This document shows positions 12,061 to 24,321 of a DNA stretch of 64,000 nucleotides, one piece after another (position 1 is the stretch's first letter; each line of letters begins with the position of its first letter). A model generated the notes under the pieces. The model was given only the letters and a program-made list of their open reading frames with translations, was not told the DNA's origin and did not search any database. Source of the DNA: Nymphaea colorata (taxonomy: Eukaryota > Streptophyta > Magnoliopsida > Nymphaeales > Nymphaeaceae); NCBI RefSeq assembly GCF_008831285.2, contig NC_045140.1, positions 9,542,505-9,606,504 of the forward strand, written 5' to 3'. A program made the position numbers and the translations under genes.

Positions 12061-14357
12061 GACCCGAAATGTATGAATGTATATTTGAAATATAAAGGGT
12101 GCAATAGTTTCGAAGGCAAAAACATTATTTGTACCCTACATTATGCACCAAAAATGTATGAATGTATATTTGAAATATAGCCTACCTTTTCTATATTCCT
12201 TTGGACATGGGAAGCAAATGCACTAAAAAATTTTGAGCATTTGTTAGTCTGGAGATTTTTGAAATAAAAACTTGAATGGGCTTTTTCCACTTGTAGTGGA
12301 GGATGGCAGGCAATTGATCAAGATTGCAACAATTTCAAAGGCAAATGACCAGTATTCTTTTAGGAAAGAGACTCGCCTAATAAGGCTTAGACTCATTTTC
12401 ACTATATGTCTGTGCTCCCTTAGGATTTTCCATTTTGCTTGTGTACATGTGGACATGATATCCTAAAGAAATCTTTTAGCTATCCAAATATAGTTTGAGA
12501 GCAATATATTTTTCACCTACACAATGCACATGTTAGAGTAAAACTCCATAATGACAACATTATCTATTGAAAATTTGTTCACAGATAAAAGTTTCTTGGT
12601 AATCTCTGAAACATGAAGAACATCTTTACAATGAAATTTAGAATAATTTGATTTAATAAATGAAGTTCCAATATTGCTAATCACTAAACATGTGTCATCT
12701 CAATAGTGCACGGTCTCATTTTATTCCTATGCACTATGTATAGTCAGGGTACTAAGGCCAACATAAATTATATGTTGAGACCACAGGATTTCAGGTAGCA
12801 GCAAACATCAACTATTACTAAAGAACATATCTGGTATGCATGTCACAATGACAATGATGAATTTGATGAGCCAAACTCTTGAAGCTTGTTATTCTTCTAT
12901 GGATGCTTGATTTTGGAGCATGATTTGACACTATGAGTTGGTTTACCATAACATTGTCAAATAACTTTTCCTTCTCTGCTATAATATTGGTTGCAGCCTT
13001 TCATTTAGTTTAAGAAGTATTTCTATATTGATAAAAATGGTTCCTAATTGATTTTCGGTTGGCATAGTTGACACTGAGTGTGAGTCAACTTTCATTGACT
13101 CAACATCACCTAATGATGACTCAAAATAAGCAATAGAGCATGTAATTCAATCAATGAAATGAGATCTGATCTAGTAGAAATTGATGCCTTGAATGCAACA
13201 TAATCATAATGCAAAGATCTAAGAAAGTGTAAAGTTGGATCGTCACACATAAGTTTGGAGGCCATAGATCATTGATACATTATCATTTTTGGTTGCTAAA
13301 CAGCTCATCAATGCTTTGATTCCCTTTTGTTTAAGATAGAAAGTTAATTTTTTAATTGAAGGATTTTAAAACATGAGTGGCCTGCATAGATATTTTTAAT
13401 AATTCTTTAATGTGCAGTTATAAAAGCTTACTTTGTATCTAAGATTGTGAAGAATTTTGGTGGACTTAAAATCAAGGTGGCTAAGTGAAGAATGTCTTAG
13501 TTCCTAACATTTTTGGGCCTAGAACCGATGATGCTAACCGATGGGTTGGTATCTACCAAACTAGAAGCACAAACTTGGGGGGGCAATAGGTCAAGTTGTT
13601 ATAATAGTATCAGAGTTGGTTCGACACTCAAACTTAAGGCCCCATACACATGGATTCTTGTGCCTTAAGGGGAATAGATTGTAATGTTTAGTAGTAAAAC
13701 TTTTGTCTCACATCTAAGATTATAAAGAATCTTACTGAAAATGAGGTTGGCTAAGTGATAAATTAGTCTTGGTTCCTTGCTTTTTTTGGATTACAAACGA
13801 AGCTTCCAAGAGGTGTATTGGGATCTACCAAATTGGGAGCCTAAGCCCGATTACAATTCAATACTTCACATGAAGCTTTTGTTCCAACAATCTAAGAATG
13901 GACAGACTCAAATAAATAAGAAATTATGCAACTTAGCATATGTTGGTCCATACGAACCCAAGAAATATGCTGAATATTAGGTATCTTGGTTACATTATGA
14001 TCAATAAATTCTTTTGGGGCATGGTTTTGAGAGATCAACAAACCCACAAATATCATATAAATTAATAATGGGATAAACTGACTTTTAAAGCATATAATTG
14101 TTTGATATTAAGTTACTAATAATAAAATACCATAAATTTGTAGGAGCAGGGAGGAAGGGAACTAAAACATTCATTATCTGAGTGTTGTTAGCAAACCTTA
14201 ACTCAAAAGATGGCAAAGAAGAGCTTGGTGTTGTCGCCATTAAGAATAATAGTCTTGAAGTCAAGCAACAGATCTAAAGAATCAATATAGGAGGCAAACA
14301 TAGGCTCCTTATAGTGCACAATCACAAAACTCTCCCTATCTAAAAATGTCGATACCA
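12061..14357. other. non-coding stretch with diverged LTR-like repeats
   Basis: No gene seen. Two diverged direct copies occur at about 13425-13600 and 13700-13850. Both contain ATCTAAGATTRTRAAGAAT, GGTTGGCTAAGTG-like and RTCTACCAAAYTRGRAGC words, and the first is followed by a GTATCAGAGTTGGTT block that resembles an LTR/primer-binding junction. They look like old LTR fragments with no recognisable partner. Confidence 0.35.
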
Positions 14358-14523
14358 TGTTAGAGTAAAAATGAGAGAAAGAAAAATAAGAGATGCACAC
14401 ATTTGAAAAGGTTCGATGCACACATTTGAAAAGGTTCGATACCATGTTAGAGTAAAAATGAGAGAAAGAAAAATAAGAGATGCACACATTTGAAAAGGTT
14501 CGATGCACACATTTGAAAAGGTT
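14350..14523. repeat. perfect 87-bp tandem duplication
   Basis: The 87 bases at 14350-14436 are repeated exactly at 14437-14523. Each unit also contains two copies of a 23-bp sub-repeat (GATGCACACATTTGAAAAGG and three more bases). Perfect identity inside otherwise decayed sequence points to a recent duplication. Confidence 0.9.
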
Positions 14524-14600
14524 CGCCTAGGCTTCTACCATTCTCTCACGCTCACTTGCTTCAAGTGAGTTGTGAGTCTTCCTTAAGTAATGTGCCATCC
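14358..14600 (-). repeat. LTR-like fragment, copy B, next to a possible primer-binding site
   Basis: On the minus strand this segment ends CTCTAACA and is followed at once by TGGTATCGAC (14357 downward), which is close to the Met-tRNA primer site TGGTATCAGAGC of plant Copia elements. It aligns with the segment at 8088-8260 in the same orientation. The element between them cannot be followed, since the recognisable Copia relic in the interval lies on the plus strand. The tandem duplication at 14350-14523 overlaps the LTR end. Confidence 0.4.
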
Positions 14601-15559
14601 TTACCATTACATGCAAACAATTTCAATTCATCATTTACATAATATTGTCATTTCCCTTTATTTGGCTGTTTTGAAAATTATTTTCACTTTTTTGTCTCAA
14701 CTTCATTAATTAATTGGATTCATTTGAATTTCTTGAAATTTTGCTCTCAACCCCAACTCCTTTCTTTACCTAAATGGACCCACTTTGATTTGTAAGATCT
14801 AGATATTTTATGATATGTATGCTCTTGCTTGTTATTGTTGACAACTATTAGTTCAACTATCGACTGTTTTGCTTAAATTTTCACATTAATTTTCTTTTGA
14901 ATAAAATTTCACCATTTTCCGCCAACATCACTTTTTAAAAATAAGTATGAATTTGATTATACCTGTCTTGTATCCCTCACATCTTTTTACAATAGGGATT
15001 CCAAGTCATCCTGTTCTATATAATATTGACAACCTGCCTTCAGTGGCGAGAAACAAAGTTTGCATTGCTCTTGAGGTATGGCCTATCTCAAATGAACATT
15101 TTCACAATTCTTCATCTTTTTACATCATATTTCATCATAAATGTTCATCCTTGACATGTCATTCACCACATAACCATCTCATAACAAAATATTTTCTCCC
15201 TCATAAAGAACTAAATTTCTTATCAAACCGATTGCCACCTTCCAATTCTTATACATTAATAACTATCTATCATTTTGCATACTATCCAGTCTAGGTGTCT
15301 TCTACACTTCTTTAAGTTACCATCATTCACCAACATATCAATTGTATATTTAACTCAATTTTCATTCTAGAAATAAATAGATTTACCATCCCTAATCTCT
15401 ATTGAATGACACACACCACATCCCATGCCCACAAAATTCCCTTTCAACCCCATGACCAATCAAATCTTGACATATATGTGCACAATCTATCTTGTTAGGT
15501 GTATTTTTGTACATTGATACACCCATTGAAATTTAGATAGATGACATTTGAATGTCAAA
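14601..15559. other. non-coding stretch, possibly LINE tail
   Basis: AT-rich with no recognised gene. It lies downstream of the minus-strand LINE and may include its 3' untranslated part, but I see no A-tail or target duplication. Confidence 0.3.
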
Positions 15560-18500
15560 TTGATTATCTTACCCTATCCAATACTTCAAGTCTAAAGGCC
15601 CACTTTTCCCTTGTCCACTAGCCCACGTAACATGTCGTCGAATTTGGTGACATAAAACCTATAGCAGGTTCTCTCAAAATCATAAATGATTCTCACAGGT
15701 TTTCTAAACAATGTCATCCAAAAACCTACTAATTGATTGGACATGTGGTTTATGAAAAACATGTTTCTCATAAATGAAAGCATCTTTCCCTTCCAAGCAG
15801 CTTGTTTTTTTGTTTACTTTGATTGGTAATTCTTCACGAAACTTCATCATAAACCGACCATAGAATGAGGGTAAACATAAGTAATGAGTAGGCAAATCCA
15901 GCTCATACCCATCCAAAGATGTCTTTGATTTCATTTCACCTCTATGTAAACACATTAAATGGCACGATTACCCATTAATGGGGGTTAATAAGTTTACCTG
16001 CCTCATACTCAAACTCATAAAACTTTTATACTGCTTGATGAACTATGTTTTGCTTTTGCTAAATACCAACATATCATTTGCAGGGAAGAGCTTGAGGTAA
16101 AGACCGTTACCTCCTCTAAGATATGAGACTGCAATGTTATCCTTTTGATATTTCCATTTAAGACATCTGGAGAGCATTTTTATGACCATAATGAAAGAAC
16201 ATTGGGTCCCCTGTTTGATGCCCTTTCGATAACCAATAGATCTTTTATCTTTTATTTAAAACCAAAGCATATATAACCAATAGACCTTTTATCTTTTATT
16301 TAAAACCAAAGCATATATAACCATCTTGACAAAAATCATAATCTTCTCCAACCAACACTATGGACCATTTTCCCTATCCTAAAAAATTGTTGACTTCCAA
16401 TGATACATCTTTCCATATGATCGCGTAGTATTTGTTGAAGAATTCTTCACTAGAACCATCAAGCCCTACGGCCTTTCAATTGGTCATACCGAAAACAACA
16501 TTTCTGATTTCATTTTCCCAAACATCCTCATATAATTTATGATTCTCCAAATCAGCCACCATTGGCATTCAACTATGTGCTGGAATAAATTAACCCTTAC
16601 CCCTTCATCCTTATAAAATTCAATGATGAATTCCACACAAATATCATGAATATGTTAATGCTCTTCCATGCTAACACCATTCATCTTTGTTGCTCTTATT
16701 CTTCTCTTTTAGGACTGATTATTCACATAAAACTCTTAAAATTTGGTATTATGATCACCACCTACTAACCATTGATCATCTATTTTTTGCTTCCAATACG
16801 CATCTTCCTCTTCTAAAAATCCTTTACACCTCCTGCCCCAGCACCCACTCGTAACCTATTTCTCATTCTCCAAATATATCACTCATCATCTGTATTTTGT
16901 CAAGTTCCATAGATATCTTACTAACTTTGTCCATGATGGATCTATAGATATTTGAATCCCATTATACAAAATTTCTTCTCAGAACCTGATCATACTATAC
17001 CTCATAGTATTAATATTCCAGCAATCTCAAACTACTAATCCACAATCTGGAATTAACATACTAGCATCTGAACATCTTAAACAATCCCCTTCCATAACTT
17101 GTTCCAACATCTTTTCAAATGCTTGACAACAATGTGTTGCGATCAAAGGTTGATATGGCTAAAACTTTGAGAGTTATTCTAATTCTACTAATGATTAATA
17201 AATGTTTAGTCTAACCTATATAAAACTTTGCTACTCTCGCCATGGTTATTTGACAAGGTAAACTCCTTCATTTCATCATTAACCTCTATTAATTCAGTTC
17301 ATGAATGAACCCGTTAAAATCAACATAAGAGGACCAGCAAGAAATTCTATTTATGTTGTCTTTTGCACCTCTAAGGCTATTAAAGTCCCCTATGGTCACT
17401 CCTGACACATAAATATTGAGCATAACAAGAGCAAGACAATTCTACAATCCCCTTCTGATAAGCATATTCACACTAACTAGCACAAAATTAATATTTCATA
17501 TTCTCATTCTACAATAGGCTTTCAACCATAACTAGTTAATCTCTTCAATGAAGACCTCCATTTCCTTTAGATGCTATCCTAGGATTATTCAAGCTTTATC
17601 ATCCTTATTAATAATCAGTGAGACAAAACCAAAGTTAGAGAATCTTTGCTGGACTCCAACCATTCATTATTCAACATTAAATCATATAAAAAAATTGTCA
17701 TATTAAATCTTCACAAATACTCCAATAATTCTCTCTGTGTTGTGACTTTAACTAGCCCACAAATATTTTATAATAATATCTTCATCTTCACTTTTGTTGG
17801 TACTCTATATTACTTTCTTTGCCACAACTCTATCACCATTAAGTAGCCTCTGCAAACATGCATGCGCCACTCAGGCCCCTCATTTTCTACCTTCAGTTCA
17901 TCACCCTTGTTCCAACCTATAAAGCCCTACCCAAGCCCCCCACGTTTGCATTTTGAATTCTCTATATGCTTATTACTAATGTCTTGGAGAACTTTTCTTA
18001 AGTCTCTCTTAGACATCTTATAGTAAGGGCTTGACTCTTTATCCCACTTAACTCTACCCTTTTTAGGGCATGATCAATCCACATTAAAAGTAGATTTATC
18101 ATAGGCTAAAGGAGTATGTGTCTCCTTGCATATACTAACCATGGCTTTTGTCTCCTTGGATTTTGTCTCCTTGCTCCATTGCATTGGATAAGGAAATCCT
18201 AGAGGCGGAACCACCTCCTCCTACTTCTTCTATGTCACAATATTCATGTCCACCACCTTTTGATTTTAAACTTCAACATCTCTTTCTACTCGAGACTCCA
18301 CATTATCTACACACCTTTGGATTTCCTCCATTGCTTTTCCTGAAAATCTTCTGCTATTGTGGTTCATGGATCATCTCGCTCCTCCAACCATCCATTTCTC
18401 GATCCTCTCACTTGTTAATTCAGAAGAATGAATCTATTTTTGATGCATTGAGACCCTATGCTTCACTATTGCTCCTATTATGCTAGGTCTGCATCACTAG

Positions 18501-18780
18501 ATGTTTATTAATCTTGACTAAAGGAACCTCCTTCCAGCTTTCCACTGCCATTGGATATAGCTTCTCCTCAACCAATATTTGCACTATTTTACTATCCTCT
18601 GTTAAATGGCCATTAGATTGGCATTGCAAACAAAGCTTGACCTATCCTTCATGTTCAATCTACTGCTAGATTATTTTTTCCTTCTTTGCTTCAATCTCCA
18701 CCAATGATTTTGGTGACAAATTCTATTGGATATCTAGACAAAATTATGCATATCTTATCTTTGACACCATAGAGAGCACC
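15560..18780 (-). mobile_element. decayed L1-type LINE
   Basis: On the minus strand, pieces appear in the usual L1 order. A zinc-knuckle-like segment (CLQCQSNGH, 18610-18650, last Cys lost) suggests ORF1. An endonuclease block with GDFNSLRGAKD lies near 17330-17390. WLVGGDHNTKF (about 16738-16785) corresponds to the W-x-GDxNTKFFH block. AVGLDGSSEEFFNKYY (about 16430-16480) matches the PGPDGF-xxEFFK reverse transcriptase block. A degenerate (A)NDMLVF for the usual ADDMLVF active site lies near 16050-16090. The LPTHYLCLP segment at 15704-15955 matches the following LPVKYLGLPL region. There are many stops and frameshifts throughout, and the catalytic first Asp reads Asn. A 44-bp direct duplication sits inside at 16229-16316. 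Ends are approximate and no target duplication was found. Confidence 0.75.
16229..16316. repeat. 44-bp tandem duplication inside the LINE
   Basis: ATAACCAATAGATCTTTTAT at 16229 recurs at 16273 with one mismatch over the 44-bp period. Confidence 0.85.
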
Positions 18781-20522
18781 CTCTTATTCTATAAAATTGT
18801 TGGCAATTGAGGAAGTCAAGCCCATATGGAGATTATCAGATTTTTTCCAAAGTGAGGAGGATCCAACTAACAAGCTAGAAGTTGTGGTAATCTCCAATAT
18901 CATATATGTCTTTCTTTCCTATGAAGTTGCTATTTCTCCTAAAATAGTGGCAACCATCTTCCTGTTTTTCAGTTTAACGTCTTAAGGCATAAGTTTTCAG
19001 TGCTTCTAAAATCTGCAGAGATAGCTCTTCATCTGAACCTATAAGGTACATTCTCAGCAGTTACTATAAGATAGAAGGAAATGAAAACCCTTCATCTATC
19101 AAACATCCTAAGGATCTCTCAAGAGATCGACCAGAATCGAAATTGTTACAGCACAAAAATTCTCCAGATAATCAATCGATGCATAATGTTACGAAGGTTG
19201 AAGAATGGCCTAGGCAACCAGAAATTAAGTGAAAACAGAATCTTAGGGCCAAATTTGGATATGAATTTACAAAAAAATTGTAAAAGATTTTGTACTTTTT
19301 CCCTCATTTCAGATGTAGGAAGTAGGCGAAGATGTAGACAATAATCGTGTTCTGTGACCTCCTTTTTGTTCCTTTTGATGCAGTGGACTGGAGTTGCATA
19401 TTTGTAGGTGACAAAGTTTGATGTTTCAAGATTATGTTGGTTATGTAAGGGGAGATAGATATGGTGATCTAATGTGGGAAATTGACACATAGGTGAATGG
19501 GATTGAAAATTCCTACTAGGCTGCTGCTTTTGAAGTAGGAGTTTCTACTAATATATCAAAATGAGATGTCGAGACCTTTGCTATTGAAGCACTTGCTTCT
19601 TCAAGTTCCAGGGACGATGATTGTGATACTATTAGTGACCTTTTTTAGGATCATTCTATGCTTTCTGGAAGCTACAGGTCAACATTTGGACAGACTGTAA
19701 GAATGGAAGAAAAAGCTCTTTGATGAATTCAAGATACTCCTTATTTTTCCCCTCTTAGTTTATGGTAAACAGCTTTTTATAATGTAAACAAAAATTAGGT
19801 GCACATATTAGGCACCAAACGTATGTCTGAAACACGAGGAGAAAGGAAAGTTGAACAAAAGCAAAACGAATCTGATAAAACTAGACATTCAGGAAACTTG
19901 AAAAGGTTGTTCATTCTCATTTTCTAAATATCATGCAGTTGTTGCATAGCTTGCAAACATCTTTTCCATCCCTTGCTTTCCCTCCACTGCTACATAAAGG
20001 AGATTATGACCTAAGTCACATAGATGCGCAAATATGGTGGCACACCCATGTCGACTCGGGTACATGTGCAGGTGTGGGTGTGGCTCAACATGGCACTCGA
20101 CTCAGTCAAACCGAATCGGGTACTGCTGACTGCACTCGTTTTTCTTTTCTCTTTTTTTTCATTTTTTTTCCTTCTTCTATCTTTTCATTTTCTTTTTTTC
20201 CACTTCTCTCTCTCCTCCCCTATTTTATTTCATAAAACTTTGAATTATGTATGAAATTAAGGTAACCATGATTATATATATATATATATATATATACCTA
20301 ATTTTTTTTTGAAATTGAGGCATCCCTCACCGGTACCCGCACCCATATGACATAGACTTTGACTTGGAAGAGGTGGTTGAAGCTCCCTACTTCTTCAAAT
20401 GATTCCTTTTTGCAGGAGATCTTCAGCATCGTGCATAGTGTTTCCTCTCCAATGGCCTCCATTTCATTTCAATGACATGCATGCAATGACAATTTCACCC
20501 TTCTTCAAATGATTGCAGTAAC
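18781..20522. other. non-coding stretch, no recognised gene
   Basis: Short open frames only. From about 20030 to 20340 there is a T/C-rich core (20140-20235) and a (TA)n run at 20273-20296, flanked by GGTACATGTGCAGG-like and CACCGGTACCCGCACCC segments that look partly inverted. This may be an old MITE, but I could not fix its ends. Confidence 0.3.
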
Positions 20523-21477
20523 CACTATAAATAGGAATGGTGTGAGAGGATCTTTTAGTTTGCCTTAACCCTCGATGGCTAATTTCAAAGACTTTGGAGA
20601 GACGGACCTGGTTGGCGCTGGCATTCTCTATCAGCAGACATGCAGTTTAGGAATATGTTATAAGTTAGAGTCTCAGTTCATGCCTTTATTGACAATGCTG
20701 TAAACGCCAGATCAATCACCTGGCACAGAAAAATGTTGTATGTGTATATCCAAATCTTATGACTTTATATTGTATGACACATTTGGAAATTCCAAATTTT
20801 ATTTTAATGACAGTCATCTCTAGATTGCAAGGAAAACTGTCGTTTTCATTTCTTTTTTTGAGTGTCTATGCCATAATAATCAAACTGCTACCAAAGACCT
20901 TTCATGACAGTTTTAACTTAAGTCTTCAGTGGTGTTCTTAAATTGCCATAAACTGTAATGGCATAAGGAGATACGCTATTAAAAAAAATTTGCTGGCATT
21001 TGACCATCTATCACTGAATGATTGTTAGTGGCATTCTTTAATTGTCCTAAGTTATAAATAATGGCATAGAGAGAATTATCATAAATAAATTTTACTGGCA
21101 TTTCCCCATCTGCTATTGAACATTTGATATGGCATAGAATGGGTGCTGCTAAAGAGTCTTTAGTGGCGTTTAAAGCTCAACAATAACGACAATGCTGACA
21201 TACTCAGTCCATGCCATTGACAATGGCATACCACCGCCCTATGAAAAGTACGTTATGCCATTTTAAACTGTTGGTGATGCTTAATGAGTGCCACTGAAAG
21301 TACACTTAATGGCATCTTCCGAGAGCCATAAAAATGTCCATAATGGCATTGTGCAAGTGTCAGTGAAATGTTTTCAGTGGCATGCATAAAACGCCATGCA
21401 AGTTACCCATTCAGGGTGCTCAATAACTTCGCCATTGAATGTAAACAGTGTCCCAATATTATCCGGTGTTTGTAGTG
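20523..21477. mobile_element. possible non-autonomous CACTA-type element
   Basis: The left end reads CACTATAAATAGG and the right end, inverted, CACTACAAACACCGG. Both start with the CACTA signature and agree at most of the first eleven positions. Between them are many scattered copies of short words such as AATGGCAT, TGGCATTT and GCCACT, in the style of CACTA subterminal repeats. No transposase is present. The 3-bp flanks (AAC left, GTG right) do not match, and similar words continue a little beyond 21477, so the true border may differ. Confidence 0.4.
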
Positions 21478-24321
21478 GTGTTCTGTTTTCCCCAGTGAAT
21501 GCATTTAGAGGTGTCTCTTGGGTGCCACTAAATCTTGGCTATCTTGTAATGCATATTTAACAATCAGGCACTATCTAGCATTTAACAAAATTGAATCATC
21601 TACAATATATATATATATATATATATGTATGTATATATACACACACGCACACAAACACTCGCACGCACACACATTCATTGATGTCTATTTTAAAGTCTCT
21701 TACTTTCAATCTCAAGCTGAGATGAGAGTTGTAAAAGGAAAAATGATACTAAAAAGAAAAATAAAAGAAAAAAGAGAAAGGGTTAAAAAATAAACCCTCG
21801 TTCAAGTGAGCAGGAGAGAACCCACCATCCCAATGACGGGCCAAAATTTTCCCTTTCTTCCCCTAGATCCAAAGCTACTTTGAGACCTAAGTGAACTTAG
21901 GTTTGCATACTTCAACTCAAGAAGAGTACCTGATACCATTTGCGGAGGAAAGTAGCACACCGGAGCATGATAGTGGTTACAGGGATTCTAGGCCCATATC
22001 TGTTTTGCATATGCCGTCTTGTCGCCCAGTTTTAATACACTGGCCCTCAGGCCGAACCAACGCCAGTTGGTTGAATACATTTCCTTATAGATATATTATG
22101 CACAGGAGTTGTACCTTCAGAACGGAAAAATTACTTAGTTTGGTAATCGACAAGATCTAATATTAGACTACAGTATTCAAGTACTTTTCTCATAATTAAG
22201 GACTACCTTGGGTGGGACCCCAGTACTTGATGGGACCCACAGGCACATTTCAATAGGGGGTAAATAGTCCAATTGTTAGGTACAATAGTACTCTTTCCCA
22301 CAAGAGAAAGGACTGAGAGCGGCAGGTTTGGTACCATTCAATTCTATAGCAAGGTTCATATTCATCTTCTGTAGATGCAGGCCTGGTACAATGTAATAGA
22401 GAATAAAACGTGGGGTGGTCGATTCCACTGACATGATGGACCTACATTACATGCTTTTACAATCTAATGTGGTCACAATTCAGCTTCACATAAACAAAAT
22501 GCTAATTTCAGTTCCTTAGCTCACTTGGCACGTTATTAGTTAAGTGTTCCCAAGTACTTAATTATGGTAAGTCATAGATGCATGGAAATAACTGTTACAA
22601 TATGAAACTCAAACTATACCTTAGCCTAAGCGATATTTGCGTCATTATTTGAGCTAGATAATTGGTATTCTTTTAAGAAATTAAATATATACTTAATTTC
22701 ATATTTGTAACAATGTGATCTAATTTAATCACTTGAATGTGCAACTTATAGTTCTCACGGTCAGTTCTCAAATTTTTTAGTCAAGTATATATTTTGGTAC
22801 TTTTATAAAGAATGTTACTCAGAATTACTTCTGTTTTAAAAATGGATCATGCTTGACTAGTTTACCCGGCTTGACATTAACGTTAGCCTTTGATCGCCTT
22901 GTTTTCCAACCTAATGAATTCTGCCGTAACATCTGAAGCTATACGTGCAGTTCATTGAACCTTGTATTCGAGACACGGATCTTTTGGCTGGCTTTCACTA
23001 TCAGGCCCAAGATGTACGGCAATATTTCCTGGTTAATATTATCTCTCTGGGCAGACACATATTAGTCCAATAAAACTGAAGTTAAGCAGGATCTCGATCT
23101 CCAGTTGAGCTTTGAGGCCCGGAGTTGGAATGAAGCTAAGATGCAGCTTGTGTGGGTTGTGTATAAAATAAAAACTGATGAAGAGTCGTAACTAAAGATT
23201 CATGATCAATACATATAACTATATGTGGGTTAAAACTTCTAAGACGTTGAAACTCATGATGTCAAGTATCTTGTAGCTGGCAAACTATAAGGTGAGATCT
23301 AGATTGGCTGGAACTACCATTCGGTTGGCCTGGCCTTGGAGCCATATCCAGGTCCAGTTCATAATTTTGGAACGAGATAAGATGTGAAAATTACCAACTA
23401 TTTAAAAAATTATAAAACTCAATGGGCCTCACAGATCTTGGTGGATGTTGTTCATCAAAGAGTGGCTTTGTTCTCCTCAAGAGGGTGGCCTGTGCTAATC
23501 CACACCACACAATTGTTCGTTCAAGAAATACAAAAAACTTTGGAATATGAGTGGTTCGGTACTTCGGTTTGATTGGGAATGGTTAAATAAAAAAGAAATC
23601 GGATTTGATGCTGCAAAAGAAAAAAAAAAACTCACACAATAAAACACCTAAATCATGTCAAGGGCACTTACTGAAACGAATTATTGTGGTTTTCCTTGTA
23701 AGATGTTGAAAAGTGCTCGAGTAAGAAAGTAAAGAGACACCAAAGCACTCAAATCACATCTTAGTCATTCACTGAAAGAAATTGTTGTGGTTTTCCTTGT
23801 AAGACATTGCAAAGTGTTGAGCGAGTAAGAAATGGAAATAGCTTCTTCATTAAGTCTGAAGATTTTTTCAAACATACAACCCTGTGTTACTGTTTACGGA
23901 TTGAATAAAGCCTTTGCACTATTACCAATTTGATGACGGTAGAAAAAGTTAATGTTGCGCCATTTTCAAATGGTCAATTGTGAGACAGATCCAGATCAAG
24001 TTTAAGACCTCTAAATGAGTTCGTCCACCGCCCTCGAATGTTGCTCCATTATTATTAATTATAACAAATGAAATACAAGGAAATTACGCCCAGAAAAAGA
24101 AACCCGCCATGAGCATCACCGACAAGAAATCAACTCAATTATAGTGCCTACAAGGCATTGTCCACCGCCGACAACATATTAGTAAATTAAGCTACCATGT
24201 CACTTGATCCAAACCGGTTACTCCCAATATACTCAAGACTCAAGCAAACGGGTCCAAATTAACACACTTACTAGTCTCGGGCCTGCTTCTGCTTAAACTA
24301 GTTGCAGCATTTTGTTGAGGC
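21478..24321. other. intergenic stretch
   Basis: No gene recognised. It holds a (TA)n(CA)n-like tract near 21607-21672 and a diverged roughly 100-bp duplication at about 23645-23840, in which each copy carries TTGTGGTTTTCCTTGTAAGA. The last few hundred bases are the 3' flank of the F-box gene. Confidence 0.5.

Noticed and set aside
14203-14508. 101-codon minus-strand frame with a repeated block
   Set aside because: The repeated block is the 87-bp tandem duplication read in frame; part of the rest may be old gag sequence but nothing supports a gene.
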